Source: WLXB01 sp040221475
GTDB lineage: Bacteria > Pseudomonadota > Alphaproteobacteria > Rhodospirillales > Rhodospirillaceae
DNA: 64,000 nt
Assembly: GCA_040221475.1 (NCBI GenBank)
Contig: JAVKEJ010000027.1
Location: 93,999-157,998 of the forward strand
Direction: 5' to 3'
Shown here: piece after piece, positions 43,715 to 53,293 of the stretch
How the letters are laid out: each line of letters begins with the position of its first letter
How positions within the stretch are numbered: position 1 is the first letter of the stretch
Notes under the pieces: generated by a model
The model's database searches: none
What the model saw: the letters and a program-made list of their open reading frames with translations, nothing else
What the model was told of the DNA's origin: nothing
Program-made: the position numbers and the translations under genes

Positions 43715-44428
43715 TCATGTCAGCCCAAATGATTCACGCAACATCCATTCCGCCAGAGCAAAGTCTTCTTCCGTATCAATATCAATTGACCTTGATCTAG
43801 GCATGACGTAGCTCCGCACACGCCCCGTGTAAAAGCTTTCTAATTTGTTCAGTGAAGTTATCCATGAGAAGTAAAAGCCTCCATTGGGCTTATACATGGG
43901 CTCATGGTCTTGGGTTCGTGTTTCAGTAAATAGTGGTGATGGTTCGTAGACAGGCTTCATGACGTCGCCCTGTTCTATTCTAATAGCGCACAGGGGGGAG
44001 TACTCATACTCGGTAAAACTCACAACGGAGTCTGTCTCGTCGGTAAGCATACCAAACCCATTTATTACGTCACGTGAGTTGCGAAGTGGGCAAGTCGGAA
44101 GCAACATTCCTATAGCATCGAAGGCATTTTCTATTTCTTCTCGTCTACATATTTCTAACATAACTTCGATTGATTTTGTGGTATCGGCAGCAAGTGCTGA
44201 GGGGCGATTATCTACGGTGACGCCTTCTGCCTGCAAGGAAACCGCGGCGATTTCTGGGTCGTCAGTTGTGACCAAGACTTTCCCAAATATTTTACATTCA
44301 AGTGCGGTATCAATTGAATGACGAATGAGAGGTTTGCCTCCCAGCGGAATCAGGTTCTTTCGCGGCAACCTTTTTGACCCACCCCGCGCTGGAATGACGA
44401 TCAATGTTCGATCCGGATTTGGGGGCAT
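43715..44428 (-). CDS. neuA: CMP-nonulosonate cytidylyltransferase (NeuA-like)
   Basis: A 237-residue cytidylyltransferase. The nucleotide loop VIPARGGSKRLPRKNLIPLGGK (split by its central Arg/Leu) is diagnostic, followed by VLVTTDDPEIAAVS, PSALAADTTKS, MLLPTCPLRNSRDVI and the closing SIDIDTEEDFALAEWML with its metal-binding acidic residues. It activates the acid made by NeuB as a CMP-sugar for glycosyltransferases. It lies between the CBS-aminotransferase and NeuB genes, all leftward. Confidence 0.9.
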   Translation of the reverse strand: MPPNPDRTLIVIPARGGSKRLPRKNLIPLGGKPLIRHSIDTALECKIFGKVLVTTDDPEIAAVSLQAEGVTVDNRPSALAADTTKSIEVMLEICRREEIENAFDAIGMLLPTCPLRNSRDVINGFGMLTDETDSVVSFTEYEYSPLCAIRIEQGDVMKPVYEPSPLFTETRTQDHEPMYKPNGGFYFSWITSLNKLESFYTGRVRSYVMPRSRSIDIDTEEDFALAEWMLRESFGLT

Positions 44429-44535
44429 AAGGTTAATTTAATATTTGGGCTGTGAAGAGGGACACAATATATCCAGCCGAGTTTAATGATATTATCAAGC
44501 AATATTTTGCGTTGATTATAGTAAAAGCGCAAACC

Positions 44536-46020
44536 TTACCTGTCAGTTAATGCTTCTAAAGTTTCAAGTATTGAACAGAGGGCGTCGCATACAATGTTAA
44601 CGTCTGAAATGTTCATCTCATTGGATGTCGGCAAGCTCAGGCCTCTCGCGGCCACTTGCTCTGCGACGGGCGTGTTTAAAGAAGGATATGAGTTGAATGC
44701 GGGCTGTCCACTTAGAGGAATGAAGACTCTTCTGGTTTCAACGCCATGTTCCCTGAGCCTGCCAGACAAAGCATCAATATCTATTCCAAGATGATCTGTA
44801 TCGATCTCTATGGTGTATAGCCAGCACACCGGTTTCGCCCATTCTTTGTAACTCGGCAATTTAATCCCTGAAACATTAGACAGTCTTGCATGATATTGGT
44901 TGGCCAAGGCCCTGCGGTGACTGAGAAAGCGATCAATCTGTTCCATTTGCGCCAACCCAATTGCGGCCTGCATATTGGTCATGCGGTAGTTGTAACCAGT
45001 GACGTTATGCCAATATCGCCTTTCTTTTGACATTCCGTGATCACGAAACATGCTCATGCGTGCAATAGTATTTTTATCTTGAGACCAAACCATGCCGCCT
45101 TCACCTGTTGTGATGACTTTATTGGCAAAGAAACTAAAACAGGCAACATCGCTGAACGTCCCGACCTTCTTGTTCTTATATTCTGCCCCAAACGCTTCTG
45201 CGCAATCTTCTATGATTTTCAAGCCTGCTTCGTCGCAAACTTTGAGAATAGGATCAATGTCACATGGGTGCCCATAAAGGTGCACGGGAATGACCGCTTT
45301 GGTCCGGTCACTTAAAGCTTGTGAAATTTGTTCTGAACCTATGGTCCATGTCTCAGGGTTAATATCAACGAATACAGGCGTCGCGCCAGCGTGAACAACG
45401 GCGTTTGCCGTCGCACCAAAAGTTAAGTTGGGAACTATTACTTCATCGCCAGGGCCTATCTCTAATCCTAGTAATGCCAGGTGAAGTGCGGTTGTGCCAG
45501 AAGATGTGCAAAGTGCAGTTCCTCCACCAAGAAAGGAAGTCACTGCATTTTCAAATTTAGCGATGTAGCCTCCTTGAGACGAGACCCAACCGCTGCTTAA
45601 GCAATCGCTAACATATCGTGTTTCGTTTCCAGCCAATGAAGGCTGAACCAGCGGTATCTGCCAGAAATCTGTCCATGAAAGAATATCGACCGGGCGCTTA
45701 TTGTCATCAACTAGCGGTAAATGTCTTACAGCATCTGACATTTTGCCTAAGGATTTAGTCCTGTCATCGCGAATATTTCCAAAAGTAAAGTCGCGTTGCA
45801 TGAACTTATGGGCTTTGGCTTCCATACTGCAGCCAGATAGCACAGCACGTCGAATGTCGCCGTCTGTTGCCAGTCCTGTCATGACGCCAATGTCATTGAC
45901 AAACAATACTACCCCGCCGATTCCTGAATTTAGGCGTTCCATTGCATCTCTGAGAGAGCTTGTTTCTGGCAGCAGTTGTCTTTCTATGTCCGACCGTTTT
46001 TTCAATGCAAGGTGTTCCAA
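44536..46020 (-). CDS. CBS-domain / DegT-type aminotransferase fusion
   Basis: A 494-residue fusion. Residues 1-115 resemble a CBS pair (VMTGLATDGDIRRAVLSG... then MSDAVRHLPLVDDNKRPVDIL). From about 120 a DegT/DnrJ/EryC1/StrS aminotransferase follows: SSGWVSSQGGYIAKFE, LCTSSGTTALHLALL, VIVPNLTFGATANAV, IIEDCAEAFGAEY and the PLP lysine in SFFANKVITTGEGG. Members put an amino group on nucleotide keto-sugars. CBS domains are known on legionaminic-acid guanylyltransferases; on the aminotransferase this is unusual. It is first of the leftward nonulosonate set. Confidence 0.88.
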   Translation of the reverse strand: MEHLALKKRSDIERQLLPETSSLRDAMERLNSGIGGVVLFVNDIGVMTGLATDGDIRRAVLSGCSMEAKAHKFMQRDFTFGNIRDDRTKSLGKMSDAVRHLPLVDDNKRPVDILSWTDFWQIPLVQPSLAGNETRYVSDCLSSGWVSSQGGYIAKFENAVTSFLGGGTALCTSSGTTALHLALLGLEIGPGDEVIVPNLTFGATANAVVHAGATPVFVDINPETWTIGSEQISQALSDRTKAVIPVHLYGHPCDIDPILKVCDEAGLKIIEDCAEAFGAEYKNKKVGTFSDVACFSFFANKVITTGEGGMVWSQDKNTIARMSMFRDHGMSKERRYWHNVTGYNYRMTNMQAAIGLAQMEQIDRFLSHRRALANQYHARLSNVSGIKLPSYKEWAKPVCWLYTIEIDTDHLGIDIDALSGRLREHGVETRRVFIPLSGQPAFNSYPSLNTPVAEQVAARGLSLPTSNEMNISDVNIVCDALCSILETLEALTDR

Positions 46021-46224
46021 TTTTTAATATATAAATACTATAAGTTGTTGCGTACTATGGATTAAGGTATTCATGCTGATTCGCGCTTGACTTATATACT
46101 GAGTCATTAAAATCAAACGCGTTTAAGTCTCTATAATAAGTAGAAATCACTGTAATAATTTAGCTTACTTCATTTGGTGTGTTCTGAAGCAAAATTGCGG
46201 ATACAACTCCTAAAGAGGCTTTGC

Positions 46225-47004
46225 TTAAGCTGGGTTTTGCCAGGCAAACACCGTTACGATGTATTTGTCAGTTGAGCATATAGCAAATGGGGGTGTGTTA
46301 TCAGGCTCCATCCATGTGGCTTGGTGAAGATCATCCAACACATAATGAAAGCCTAAACTTTCTAGCTGTGCGAGCAACGCACCAACCTTGCCGTCTTTTG
46401 ACCGAAAAGCGTGGACTTCAATAACCATGCGTTCAACATTTCGGAGTGCGTCTGCGCAGTCCTCAATAATTTTGTACTCGGCACCTTCGACATCGAGCTT
46501 CAGTAAATGAACGCGTTCATTTTCGATAACGTCTTTGAGCCTGATTGTAGGAACGTTTATTCCAGCCTCAGATCCTGCATTCACATGACCAGCATCATCT
46601 TTACTGTCAGTAAATACAACGCCATCATTGCCAGTCCAAACAGCTAACGCATCAACTGCGACATCATTGTTACCGAAGGACGCTAAGTTAAATCGACAGA
46701 GATCCGCGATATTTGGGTCGGCTTCAAACGCACGGATTTTTGCATCAGGATATTCACTCTTAAAAAACAGCGACGCTAATCCTATGTGTGCACCACAATC
46801 AAGAATGACCGGGGAATCAGTGTCGCATGTAAAACTGTATAAACAATCACCGAAAATCTGCCGCGTTTGATAATAGAAACTATGCATATCCGCATATTTC
46901 AAAAACTTTCCTGCAACCAGTATTTCACCAGGTTCGCGACGCGGCCAACGGCGTATCTCAGGCGTAAGTTGACCAACAATCTCTTCGAGGGCGTCGCGCA
47001 GCAT
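46225..47004 (-). CDS. FkbM-family methyltransferase
   Basis: A 259-residue FkbM-type SAM methyltransferase: VILDCGAHIGLASLFFKSEYP (motif I), IRAFEADPNIADLCRFNLA, LKLDVEGAEYKIIEDC (the FkbM hallmark DVEGAE), VERMVIEVH and a C-terminal LLAQLESLGF. Such enzymes O-methylate sugars or peptides, commonly in capsule or LPS loci. It diverges from the GT4 gene at 47144. Confidence 0.85.
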   Translation of the reverse strand: MLRDALEEIVGQLTPEIRRWPRREPGEILVAGKFLKYADMHSFYYQTRQIFGDCLYSFTCDTDSPVILDCGAHIGLASLFFKSEYPDAKIRAFEADPNIADLCRFNLASFGNNDVAVDALAVWTGNDGVVFTDSKDDAGHVNAGSEAGINVPTIRLKDVIENERVHLLKLDVEGAEYKIIEDCADALRNVERMVIEVHAFRSKDGKVGALLAQLESLGFHYVLDDLHQATWMEPDNTPPFAICSTDKYIVTVFAWQNPA

Positions 47005-47143
47005 GACTTCTCATCCATATGCTTATGTTTTATTTTTAGTGTATCTGAAAACAAGACTTGCAACCACACAGTTGCGACGATGACAGCCCTTCCGCAATCT
47101 GGTAACTTTCCCGCCTCTAGACCTAATCAAGGACTATTGATCT

Positions 47144-48427
47144 TTGCGTATCGTCCTCATTAACACCAACGACCATCACGGCGGAGCAGCGCGTGCCGCG
47201 TACCGTCTTCATAAGGGGTTGCGAGAGATAGGTGAAGACAGCACCTATTTCGTTAAACAAAAAACAATAGACGATCCATCAATTCAGCAGTTTATTCCAG
47301 ACCCTTCCCCACAGCAGGTTTCTCATCGTAAAAACGCCAGAGCCAAATTGGATGCGGCGTATAACTTGTATAAGGATACCAGAAGCCCCGACATCGAACT
47401 GTTTAGCCAGGAACAGGTGGACGGGGATGAGGATTTCTTCATACAACGCCCAAGCGCGGATATTATAAATTTGCACTGGGTCGCAAGATTCGTTGACTAC
47501 CATAAGTTTTTTACGGCCACTCGTACGAAATGTCCTGTGGTCTGGACCCTGCACGATATGAATACGTTTACGGGTGGGTGCCACTACGATCAAGGCTGTG
47601 AAAAATATACTGATGTATGTGGTGTATGCCCCCTTTTAGGATCGAATGAAGAACACGATTTAGCCCGACAGGTATTCGACGCCAAGAAACGCATTTTTGA
47701 CTCTTGGCCTCGTGAGATGTTGCATATTGTCGCGCCGAGTATATGGCTAACCAATCAAGCTAAAAAAAGTACGCTGCTATCAAAGTTCGACTCCACTACG
47801 ATTCCAAACGGTATTGAGACAGACATTTTCAGGCCCCTAGGGAAATCAGAATCTCGCGCCGCGCTTAACTTACCCCAGGATGCAAAAATAGTTTTGTTTG
47901 TCTCTAATCATATAGGACTTGCGCGCAAAGGTTTTAGAGAGCTTGTTCATGCGCTTTCCCTTGTTCCAGACAATAAGGATTTAATGCTTCTGGGTGTCGG
48001 AGATAGCCACGTTTTAGACATTGACGCGCCGTTTCGCATTGGTCAGATAGATTTTTTAAACAACGACCACACGACCGCATTACTTTATAGTGCGGCAGAC
48101 CTCACCGCCTTGCCTTCTAAACAAGATAACCTGCCAAATATTATTCTTGAATCGATGAGTTGTGGCACACCGATCGTCGGTTTCGATGCGGGGGGAATTC
48201 CAGACATCATCCGTCACAAAGAAAATGGCTTTCTGGGCCGGGCAGGGAGCGTCGGGGCTTTGGCAAGCGCAATTTCTGAAGCCTTGAGCGATTTGGAAGC
48301 TCTCAGTCAATGTGGAGAGAGGGCCAGGTCTTTGATGCAGAAAGAATACTCGCTTTCTACGCAAGGTGTAGCTTACAAGAAATTATATGAATCAGTTATA
48401 GAGACCGCCCGTGCTTCAAGACACTGA
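47144..48427 (+). CDS. GT4 glycosyltransferase
   Basis: A 427-residue GT-B glycosyltransferase. It has an N-terminal IVLINTNDHHGGAARAAYRLH acceptor domain and a C-terminal GT4 domain with IVLFVSNHIGLARKGFRELV, ALLYSAADLTALPSKQDNLPN and ILESMSCGTPIVGFDAGGIPD. The TTG start at 47144 is forced by the reading frame, with AAGGA upstream. The N-terminal half keeps a cysteine-rich HYDQGCEKYTDVCGVCP insert. It adds a sugar from a nucleotide donor in surface glycan assembly. galE follows after nine bases. Confidence 0.9.
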   Translation: MRIVLINTNDHHGGAARAAYRLHKGLREIGEDSTYFVKQKTIDDPSIQQFIPDPSPQQVSHRKNARAKLDAAYNLYKDTRSPDIELFSQEQVDGDEDFFIQRPSADIINLHWVARFVDYHKFFTATRTKCPVVWTLHDMNTFTGGCHYDQGCEKYTDVCGVCPLLGSNEEHDLARQVFDAKKRIFDSWPREMLHIVAPSIWLTNQAKKSTLLSKFDSTTIPNGIETDIFRPLGKSESRAALNLPQDAKIVLFVSNHIGLARKGFRELVHALSLVPDNKDLMLLGVGDSHVLDIDAPFRIGQIDFLNNDHTTALLYSAADLTALPSKQDNLPNIILESMSCGTPIVGFDAGGIPDIIRHKENGFLGRAGSVGALASAISEALSDLEALSQCGERARSLMQKEYSLSTQGVAYKKLYESVIETARASRH

Positions 48428-48436
48428 GAAGAACTG

Positions 48437-49417
48437 ATGGCTATTATTCTTGTCACCGGCGGAGCAGGGTACGTGGGAAGCCATGCTTGTAAGGCTCTGG
48501 CGGCTGCGGATCACACACCTGTAACCTTTGATAACCTTTCTTACGGACATCGCGAGGCAGTCAAATGGGGGCCGCTTGAAGTCGGAGACTTGCTAGAGCG
48601 GGAAAAGTTAGCGGAAGTCATTGCCCGCTATAAGCCAGTCGCAGTTATGCATTTTGCTGCCTTGGCCATCGTTTCTGAGTCTATCAGCCAACCTGAACGC
48701 TATTTCCTCAACAATGTAGAGGGGACGAGAAATCTCCTCGATGAGATGAAGGCCGCAAATATCCGCCGTCTGGTATTCTCCTCAACATGCGCGGTTTATG
48801 GCATTCCCGAGACAATCCCCATCTCTGAATCTGAGTCTGCCAAACCCATTAGTCCTTACGGGGAGTCTAAGCTCCGTGTTGAGCAGATGCTTAAGTTGCG
48901 TCAGGAATCAGACGGTTTATCTTCCTTTGCATTGCGCTACTTCAATGCTGCCGGGGCAGATGCCGATGGTGACATTGGGGAAGACCACGACCCAGAGCCA
49001 CATTTGATCCCCAATGTTCTGAAAGCGGCGTCAGGCGACGGAAACCTGGTTGTTTGTGGCGACACATACCCGACAGAGGATGGGACCTGCGTAAGAGATT
49101 ATATTCATGTCTCCGATCTCGCGGATGCACATGTCTTAGCGCTGAACTTTCTCGAGAAGAAACAGACAACAGCCGTCGCAAATTTAGGAACAGGAACAGG
49201 GTATTCAGTCCTTGAGGTCATAAAAGAAGCTGAGCGTGTGACGGGTAAAAAAATCCCCTTTGAGGTCGGGCCAGCAAGGCCAGGCGACCCCCCGTCGTTG
49301 ATCGCAAATGGAGCCTACGCCCGCGACTTGCTAAAGTGGGTGCCTCGGCGTTCAGATCTCCATACATTGATTTCAGATGCATGGCGCTGGTCGCAATCGT
49401 CACAGTCGCCCCTCTAA
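48437..49417 (+). CDS. galE: UDP-glucose 4-epimerase
   Basis: A 326-residue extended SDR: ILVTGGAGYVGSHACKALA (NAD loop), MHFAALAIVSESISQPE, VFSSTCAVYG (catalytic Ser/Thr), SPYGESKLRVEQML (YxxxK), LRYFNAAGADADGDIGEDH and CVRDYIHVSDLADAHVLAL. All blocks are those of GalE, converting UDP-glucose and UDP-galactose. It is coupled to the upstream GT4 gene and supplies its donor or a neighbour's. Confidence 0.92.
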   Translation: MAIILVTGGAGYVGSHACKALAAADHTPVTFDNLSYGHREAVKWGPLEVGDLLEREKLAEVIARYKPVAVMHFAALAIVSESISQPERYFLNNVEGTRNLLDEMKAANIRRLVFSSTCAVYGIPETIPISESESAKPISPYGESKLRVEQMLKLRQESDGLSSFALRYFNAAGADADGDIGEDHDPEPHLIPNVLKAASGDGNLVVCGDTYPTEDGTCVRDYIHVSDLADAHVLALNFLEKKQTTAVANLGTGTGYSVLEVIKEAERVTGKKIPFEVGPARPGDPPSLIANGAYARDLLKWVPRRSDLHTLISDAWRWSQSSQSPL

Positions 49418-49423
49418 ATACTG

Positions 49424-50548
49424 TTAGGCTTGAGTACGTTTTGCTTCGAGCGCTTCGCTCATAATATCCTTAAACCAAACAGCTCGGTCTTTGAGTGCAT
49501 GATCTTTTAAGCAGCGGGCTTGGCCGTTGCGTGCAATTTCTGAGCATCTGTCTGGGTTATCAAGATAATATAATAACTTAGATATTAATTCGTTTTCCGT
49601 ACGGAACGTTTCCACTTCGACTCCCGGTTCAAAAAAGTTTTTGAGTTCGGGATGATAAGGAGTCATCAGAAAAGCACCCGCACCGGTCGCTTCTATCAAG
49701 CGCATATTCGGTGGTTGATTGCCAAACGCATCGACATCGACATTAATAACAATCCGTGCATTGCGAAGAGTGCGGAGCATGTCATCCGCCCAGCGGGGGC
49801 CCTGATTAAGGCGCTGAACATGGGGTGGTAAGGCGCCGACGTTTGGCATGAAAAGCCCAAATGAGAAACCTGCGCTGGCATCCGCACTCAGTTGAGCGAT
49901 CATATCGAGAATGGTGATACGTCGCGTGTGTTGATGCGTTATTGTTCCTGAGAAAACAACGTCCCACTCAATACTGCGCTCTTCTCTAAGAACTGAACAG
50001 TTTTCTGGAAAACCAGGATGAAACCGTGCCGATTTTGCAGCTCCCAAACGAGCCGCTTCTTCGATAATTCTATCGAAGCTGGTGAGAACAAGATCAAATT
50101 CTGACCAATCCGTGCCAGCAGGACTGGGGAAGCCTCGCCATCCAGAAACCAATGTTGGTTTTTTCGATAGTGCGCGAATAAACCGAGAGTCAAAAACAAC
50201 AATATCGGTAAAATAAAGAATATCGGGCTCAAAAGTTTCTATCTGCTGACGGGTCACGGCCGCACTATCTACCGGCTGTGTCACAGTTTCGTTCTGTTCT
50301 CGCAGCCATGCGGCTTGTGCGATCGAATTGTTGGCCACAACTTGCATCGTCTCCCAGCCAAAAGCGCGCAAGGGGCGGGTGAAAATGTGAGAACTGGAAA
50401 AACCGTCATCTAACAGTGCATTGATCTGCTCATCATAACTCGCCTCTAATAATTGCGGTCGCGCACAATAAAAATCCTCAAGGTAACGAGGATAAAATGT
50501 ATTGATCTGAAGAAACTTGATTGGACGTTCAAGCCGGGTCATGGTCAC
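49424..50548 (-). CDS. CgeB-like glycosyltransferase
   Basis: A 374-residue protein with a C-terminal Glyco_trans_1_2 / CgeB-type domain: WDVVFSGTITHQHTRRITIL, SFGLFMPNVG, MLRTLRNARIVINVDVDAFG, NMRLIEATGAGAFLMTPYHP and FFEPGVEVETFRTENELIS. The N-terminus (INTFYPRYLEDFYCARPQL) is also typical of this group. It is convergent with galE, seven bases apart. It closes the glycan locus. Confidence 0.8.
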   Translation of the reverse strand: MTMTRLERPIKFLQINTFYPRYLEDFYCARPQLLEASYDEQINALLDDGFSSSHIFTRPLRAFGWETMQVVANNSIAQAAWLREQNETVTQPVDSAAVTRQQIETFEPDILYFTDIVVFDSRFIRALSKKPTLVSGWRGFPSPAGTDWSEFDLVLTSFDRIIEEAARLGAAKSARFHPGFPENCSVLREERSIEWDVVFSGTITHQHTRRITILDMIAQLSADASAGFSFGLFMPNVGALPPHVQRLNQGPRWADDMLRTLRNARIVINVDVDAFGNQPPNMRLIEATGAGAFLMTPYHPELKNFFEPGVEVETFRTENELISKLLYYLDNPDRCSEIARNGQARCLKDHALKDRAVWFKDIMSEALEAKRTQA

Positions 50549-50863
50549 AAATAATCCAACAGACTAAAAATGAGATTGTGAGCAGGGTGAAGTTTGACCG
50601 CAGCTGAAATATAGATAAGCCGCAAATACTTACCCTTAAACGTTCTAAAGCATTATTACACTGCGACTTATTAATTTCACTTTAATCAATGAATCTGAAT
50701 TCCCCAACCATATTAGCGGTCTGTTGTGATGGCTTAAGTATGCCATGTTTAATCTTTCGGTGCCTGTCTCTGCTCCATATATACTATCGGGATCAGTCTA
50801 AGTATGGACTTTAACCAACACCGAACCAGCCACGTCATCACAACGAGATAGAAATATTAAGGT
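50549..50863. other. Gap between divergent glycosyltransferase and YdjM-like genes
   Basis: About 315 bases holding the promoters of two divergent genes. No gene or clear operator is recognised. Confidence 0.4.
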
Positions 50864-51868
50864 ATGGATCCATTAACACAGGGCGCATTGGGAGCTGCTG
50901 TCGCACAGGCAACGCCAACCAAAGTTAAAAATGTTGCCGTTGCCGGTGTCCTTGGCTTTGTCTCGGGCATGGCCGCAGATTTAGACGTTTTTATCAGGTC
51001 TTCAACAGATCCTCTGATGTTTTTGGAATATCATCGTCATTTTACGCATGCGTTGGCCTTCATACCCGTCGGTGGCTTTATTTGCGCACTGGCGCTTTAC
51101 TACACATTAGGACGGCGATGGCAGCTGTCCTTTTTTCAGATCTTTGTTTGTTGCACGCTAGGTTACGGAACACATGCCCTGCTTGATGCCTCGACGTCCT
51201 ACGGCACCATGTTATTTTGGCCCTTCAGTGAAGATCGTGTTTCTTGGAGTTTAGTGCCCGTTATAGACCCGCTGTTTACGGTGCCGTTCGTCGGTCTATG
51301 TTTAATGTCCGTGCTGCGTAAGACGCGTGTATTTGCCTGGGCTGCATTATGCTGGTTCTTTATATACGTATCATTGGGCGCCTTACAGCATCACTCTGCC
51401 GAGGCTATGGCGCAGCAGATCGCAGCCTCCCGCGGACATTTACCAGTCCGCCTTGAAGTTAAACCAAGTTTTGCAAATATCTTGGTTTGGAAAACGATAT
51501 ATGAAGCAGATGACCGATTTTACGTAGACGCTGTTCGGGCCGGGATAGCCCCACATATATATGACGGCGTCTCTGTTTCTAAGCTTGACCTATCGCAGGA
51601 CTTGCCATGGCTAGACCCTGACGCCCAGCAGACAGAAGACATCAGGCGGTTTAGAGATTTCAGTATGGGTTTTGTTGCGCTCGACCCTGAGGCTTCAAAT
51701 CGGGTGATTGATGTTCGGTATTCATTCTTACCCAATGAAATTGGCCCTCTTTGGTCGCTCGAAGTGTCGCCAAACGCTGATTCAAATGCACACGCGCTCT
51801 ATCAGACCCATCGCGACAACCCGCAGCAAAACTTCAAACGCCTGTGGCAAATGCTCACCAAAAACTAA
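50864..51868 (+). CDS. YdjM-type membrane-bound metal-dependent hydrolase
   Basis: A 334-residue protein with the YdjM family opening MDPLTQGALGAAVAQA and GMAADLDVFIR, then the EYHRHFTHALAFIPV and YGTHALLDASTSYGT metal-binding His blocks, and WPFSEDRVSWSLVPVIDPLF between helices. Four or five membrane segments alternate. The physiological substrate of this family is not known. It precedes the siroheme/sulfate operon by 266 bases and looks independent. Confidence 0.82.
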   Translation: MDPLTQGALGAAVAQATPTKVKNVAVAGVLGFVSGMAADLDVFIRSSTDPLMFLEYHRHFTHALAFIPVGGFICALALYYTLGRRWQLSFFQIFVCCTLGYGTHALLDASTSYGTMLFWPFSEDRVSWSLVPVIDPLFTVPFVGLCLMSVLRKTRVFAWAALCWFFIYVSLGALQHHSAEAMAQQIAASRGHLPVRLEVKPSFANILVWKTIYEADDRFYVDAVRAGIAPHIYDGVSVSKLDLSQDLPWLDPDAQQTEDIRRFRDFSMGFVALDPEASNRVIDVRYSFLPNEIGPLWSLEVSPNADSNAHALYQTHRDNPQQNFKRLWQMLTKN

Positions 51869-52134
51869 ACCGGCCTAAATGCTTCAAAGTGAATGAATCT
51901 AAGACACGTCGCAAAGAGCGGGGAGCCTTGTTCCTGGCCGAATTGATTCGGGTATTTCATCATCTCCCTGTAACTGAACTCCAATTATATAGGAGAAAAT
52001 TCTATAAATTGACAAGAAAGAAGGAGTAATCCCTAAAAAATAGCTCTAAAAACGGTATTGGGGAGAATTATCCTCTCTTTCCCTCTCAAGTCTCGGTATT
52101 CCACCCGCTGCTATGCACAATGAAAGCGCGTTGA
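51869..52134 (+). promoter_or_regulatory. Promoter region of the siroheme/sulfate operon
   Basis: A 266-base gap before the 12-gene operon. It contains TATAG / CTATA arms (51988-51992 and 52002-52006) followed at once by TTGACA (52009-52014), a good -35 with an AT-rich -10 about 18 bases on. The palindrome may be an operator. No riboswitch fold for cobalamin, SAM or thiamine was recognised. Confidence 0.4.
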
Positions 52135-52989
52135 ATGAATGCCATAACCAATCCTAATAGAGTGCCGCGCACAACATCTGGCACAGAACACTATGCCGGT
52201 TCTGTGAAACTTGTTGGTGCCGGGCCAGGGGCGGGAGATCTGCTAACTCTGCGCGCCCTCAAGGCCATAGAGTCAGCCGACGTCATTTATTATGACAGCT
52301 TGGTTGGTCCTGATGTGCTTGACTATATTAAACCAGATACGACGCGCGTTTTCGTTGGCAAACGCAAAGGCTACAGTGCCCTCCCGCAGAGTGTGATTCA
52401 AGATCGCATGGTGCGCGATGCCAAAGCTGGCAAACGGGTGGTGCGTCTTAAAGGGGGAGACCCCTTCACTTTTGGTCGCGGCGGGGAAGAACTGTTCGAC
52501 CTGCGCGCTCAAGGTGTATCTGTAGACGTCATACCGGGCGTTACTGCGGCATTGGCCGCTGCCACGGAGCACGGGATTCCCTTAACTCACCGCGATGTTG
52601 CGACTTCGGTTACGTTTGCGACCGGTCATACATTAACGGGCGGGCTTCCAGACTTAGCGAACCTCGTTTCAGACAAACGTACCCTGGTTGTTTACATGGG
52701 TGCTTCCAACGCCGGAGACATTGTGTCTCAGTTGCTCAGTGAGGGGGTTTCCCGGTTAACGCCGGTTGCTGTTGTTGAACGTGCCTCTTTGCCTGGGCAG
52801 CGGCATATCAGGACTTCTCTTGCCTCGCTTGTATCTGATTTACACGCAAACGATATCGGCTCGCCTGCATTGCTGATCATAGGCGCCGTCGCTGCCTTGG
52901 ATGAGTCTGCGCTCGATCCCTCGTATTCTCATCAAACCCAAGCTGGACCTGCGGACTCCTTCGCTTGGGTTCATCATCCAATGGGTTAA
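52135..52989 (+). CDS. cobA: Uroporphyrinogen-III C-methyltransferase (SUMT)
   Basis: A 284-residue SUMT. Blocks: KLVGAGPGAGDLLTLRAL, VIYYDSLVGPDVL, VGKRKGYSALPQ, VVRLKGGDPFTFGRGGEE, VIPGVTAALAAA and the THRDVATSVTFATGH loop. These match CobA/CysG-A. It methylates uroporphyrinogen III twice with SAM to form precorrin-2, the branch point to siroheme. It is first in the operon; the DUF2849 gene follows after four bases. All key residues look intact. Confidence 0.93.
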   Translation: MNAITNPNRVPRTTSGTEHYAGSVKLVGAGPGAGDLLTLRALKAIESADVIYYDSLVGPDVLDYIKPDTTRVFVGKRKGYSALPQSVIQDRMVRDAKAGKRVVRLKGGDPFTFGRGGEELFDLRAQGVSVDVIPGVTAALAAATEHGIPLTHRDVATSVTFATGHTLTGGLPDLANLVSDKRTLVVYMGASNAGDIVSQLLSEGVSRLTPVAVVERASLPGQRHIRTSLASLVSDLHANDIGSPALLIIGAVAALDESALDPSYSHQTQAGPADSFAWVHHPMG

Positions 52990-52993
52990 TGCA

Positions 52994-53290
52994 ATGCCTT
53001 TTGTTATTTCTGCCAACCGCCTTGAAGATGGCGTTGTTGTTTATTTAACGCAGACAGATCAGTGGTCTGCGAATGTCGCCGACGCCCGCGTTGTCTCTGA
53101 GTCTGACTTGGACCGCGCTCAGAATATTGGCCTCAGCGCCGAGGAGCGGAATCACATCGTTGCCAGTTATGCCGTAGAGGTGGGGCCTGGTCACACGGTT
53201 CTACCAACCCGCCTCCGTGAACGTATTCGCAGTCACGGCCCGACCGTTGGGGGGCACCAACCAAGTCCCACGAACAGTGCTGAGGGCTAA
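52994..53290 (+). CDS. DUF2849 protein of sulfite reductase operon
   Basis: A 98-residue protein from the ATG at 52994. It opens MPFVISANRLEDGVVVYL and carries the acidic VVSESDLDRAQNIG segment of DUF2849, a short family that lies directly upstream of cysI in alphaproteobacteria. It probably assists the sulfite reductase, as the flavoprotein subunit is missing here. A longer frame upstream overlaps cobA and is not used. cysI starts three bases after its stop. Confidence 0.82.
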   Translation: MPFVISANRLEDGVVVYLTQTDQWSANVADARVVSESDLDRAQNIGLSAEERNHIVASYAVEVGPGHTVLPTRLRERIRSHGPTVGGHQPSPTNSAEG

Positions 53291-53293
53291 GCC

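Noticed and set aside
51869..52134. Riboswitch (cobalamin, SAM) before cobA
   Set aside because: No conserved core sequence of these riboswitches was found; only a promoter-like TTGACA and a small palindrome are seen.
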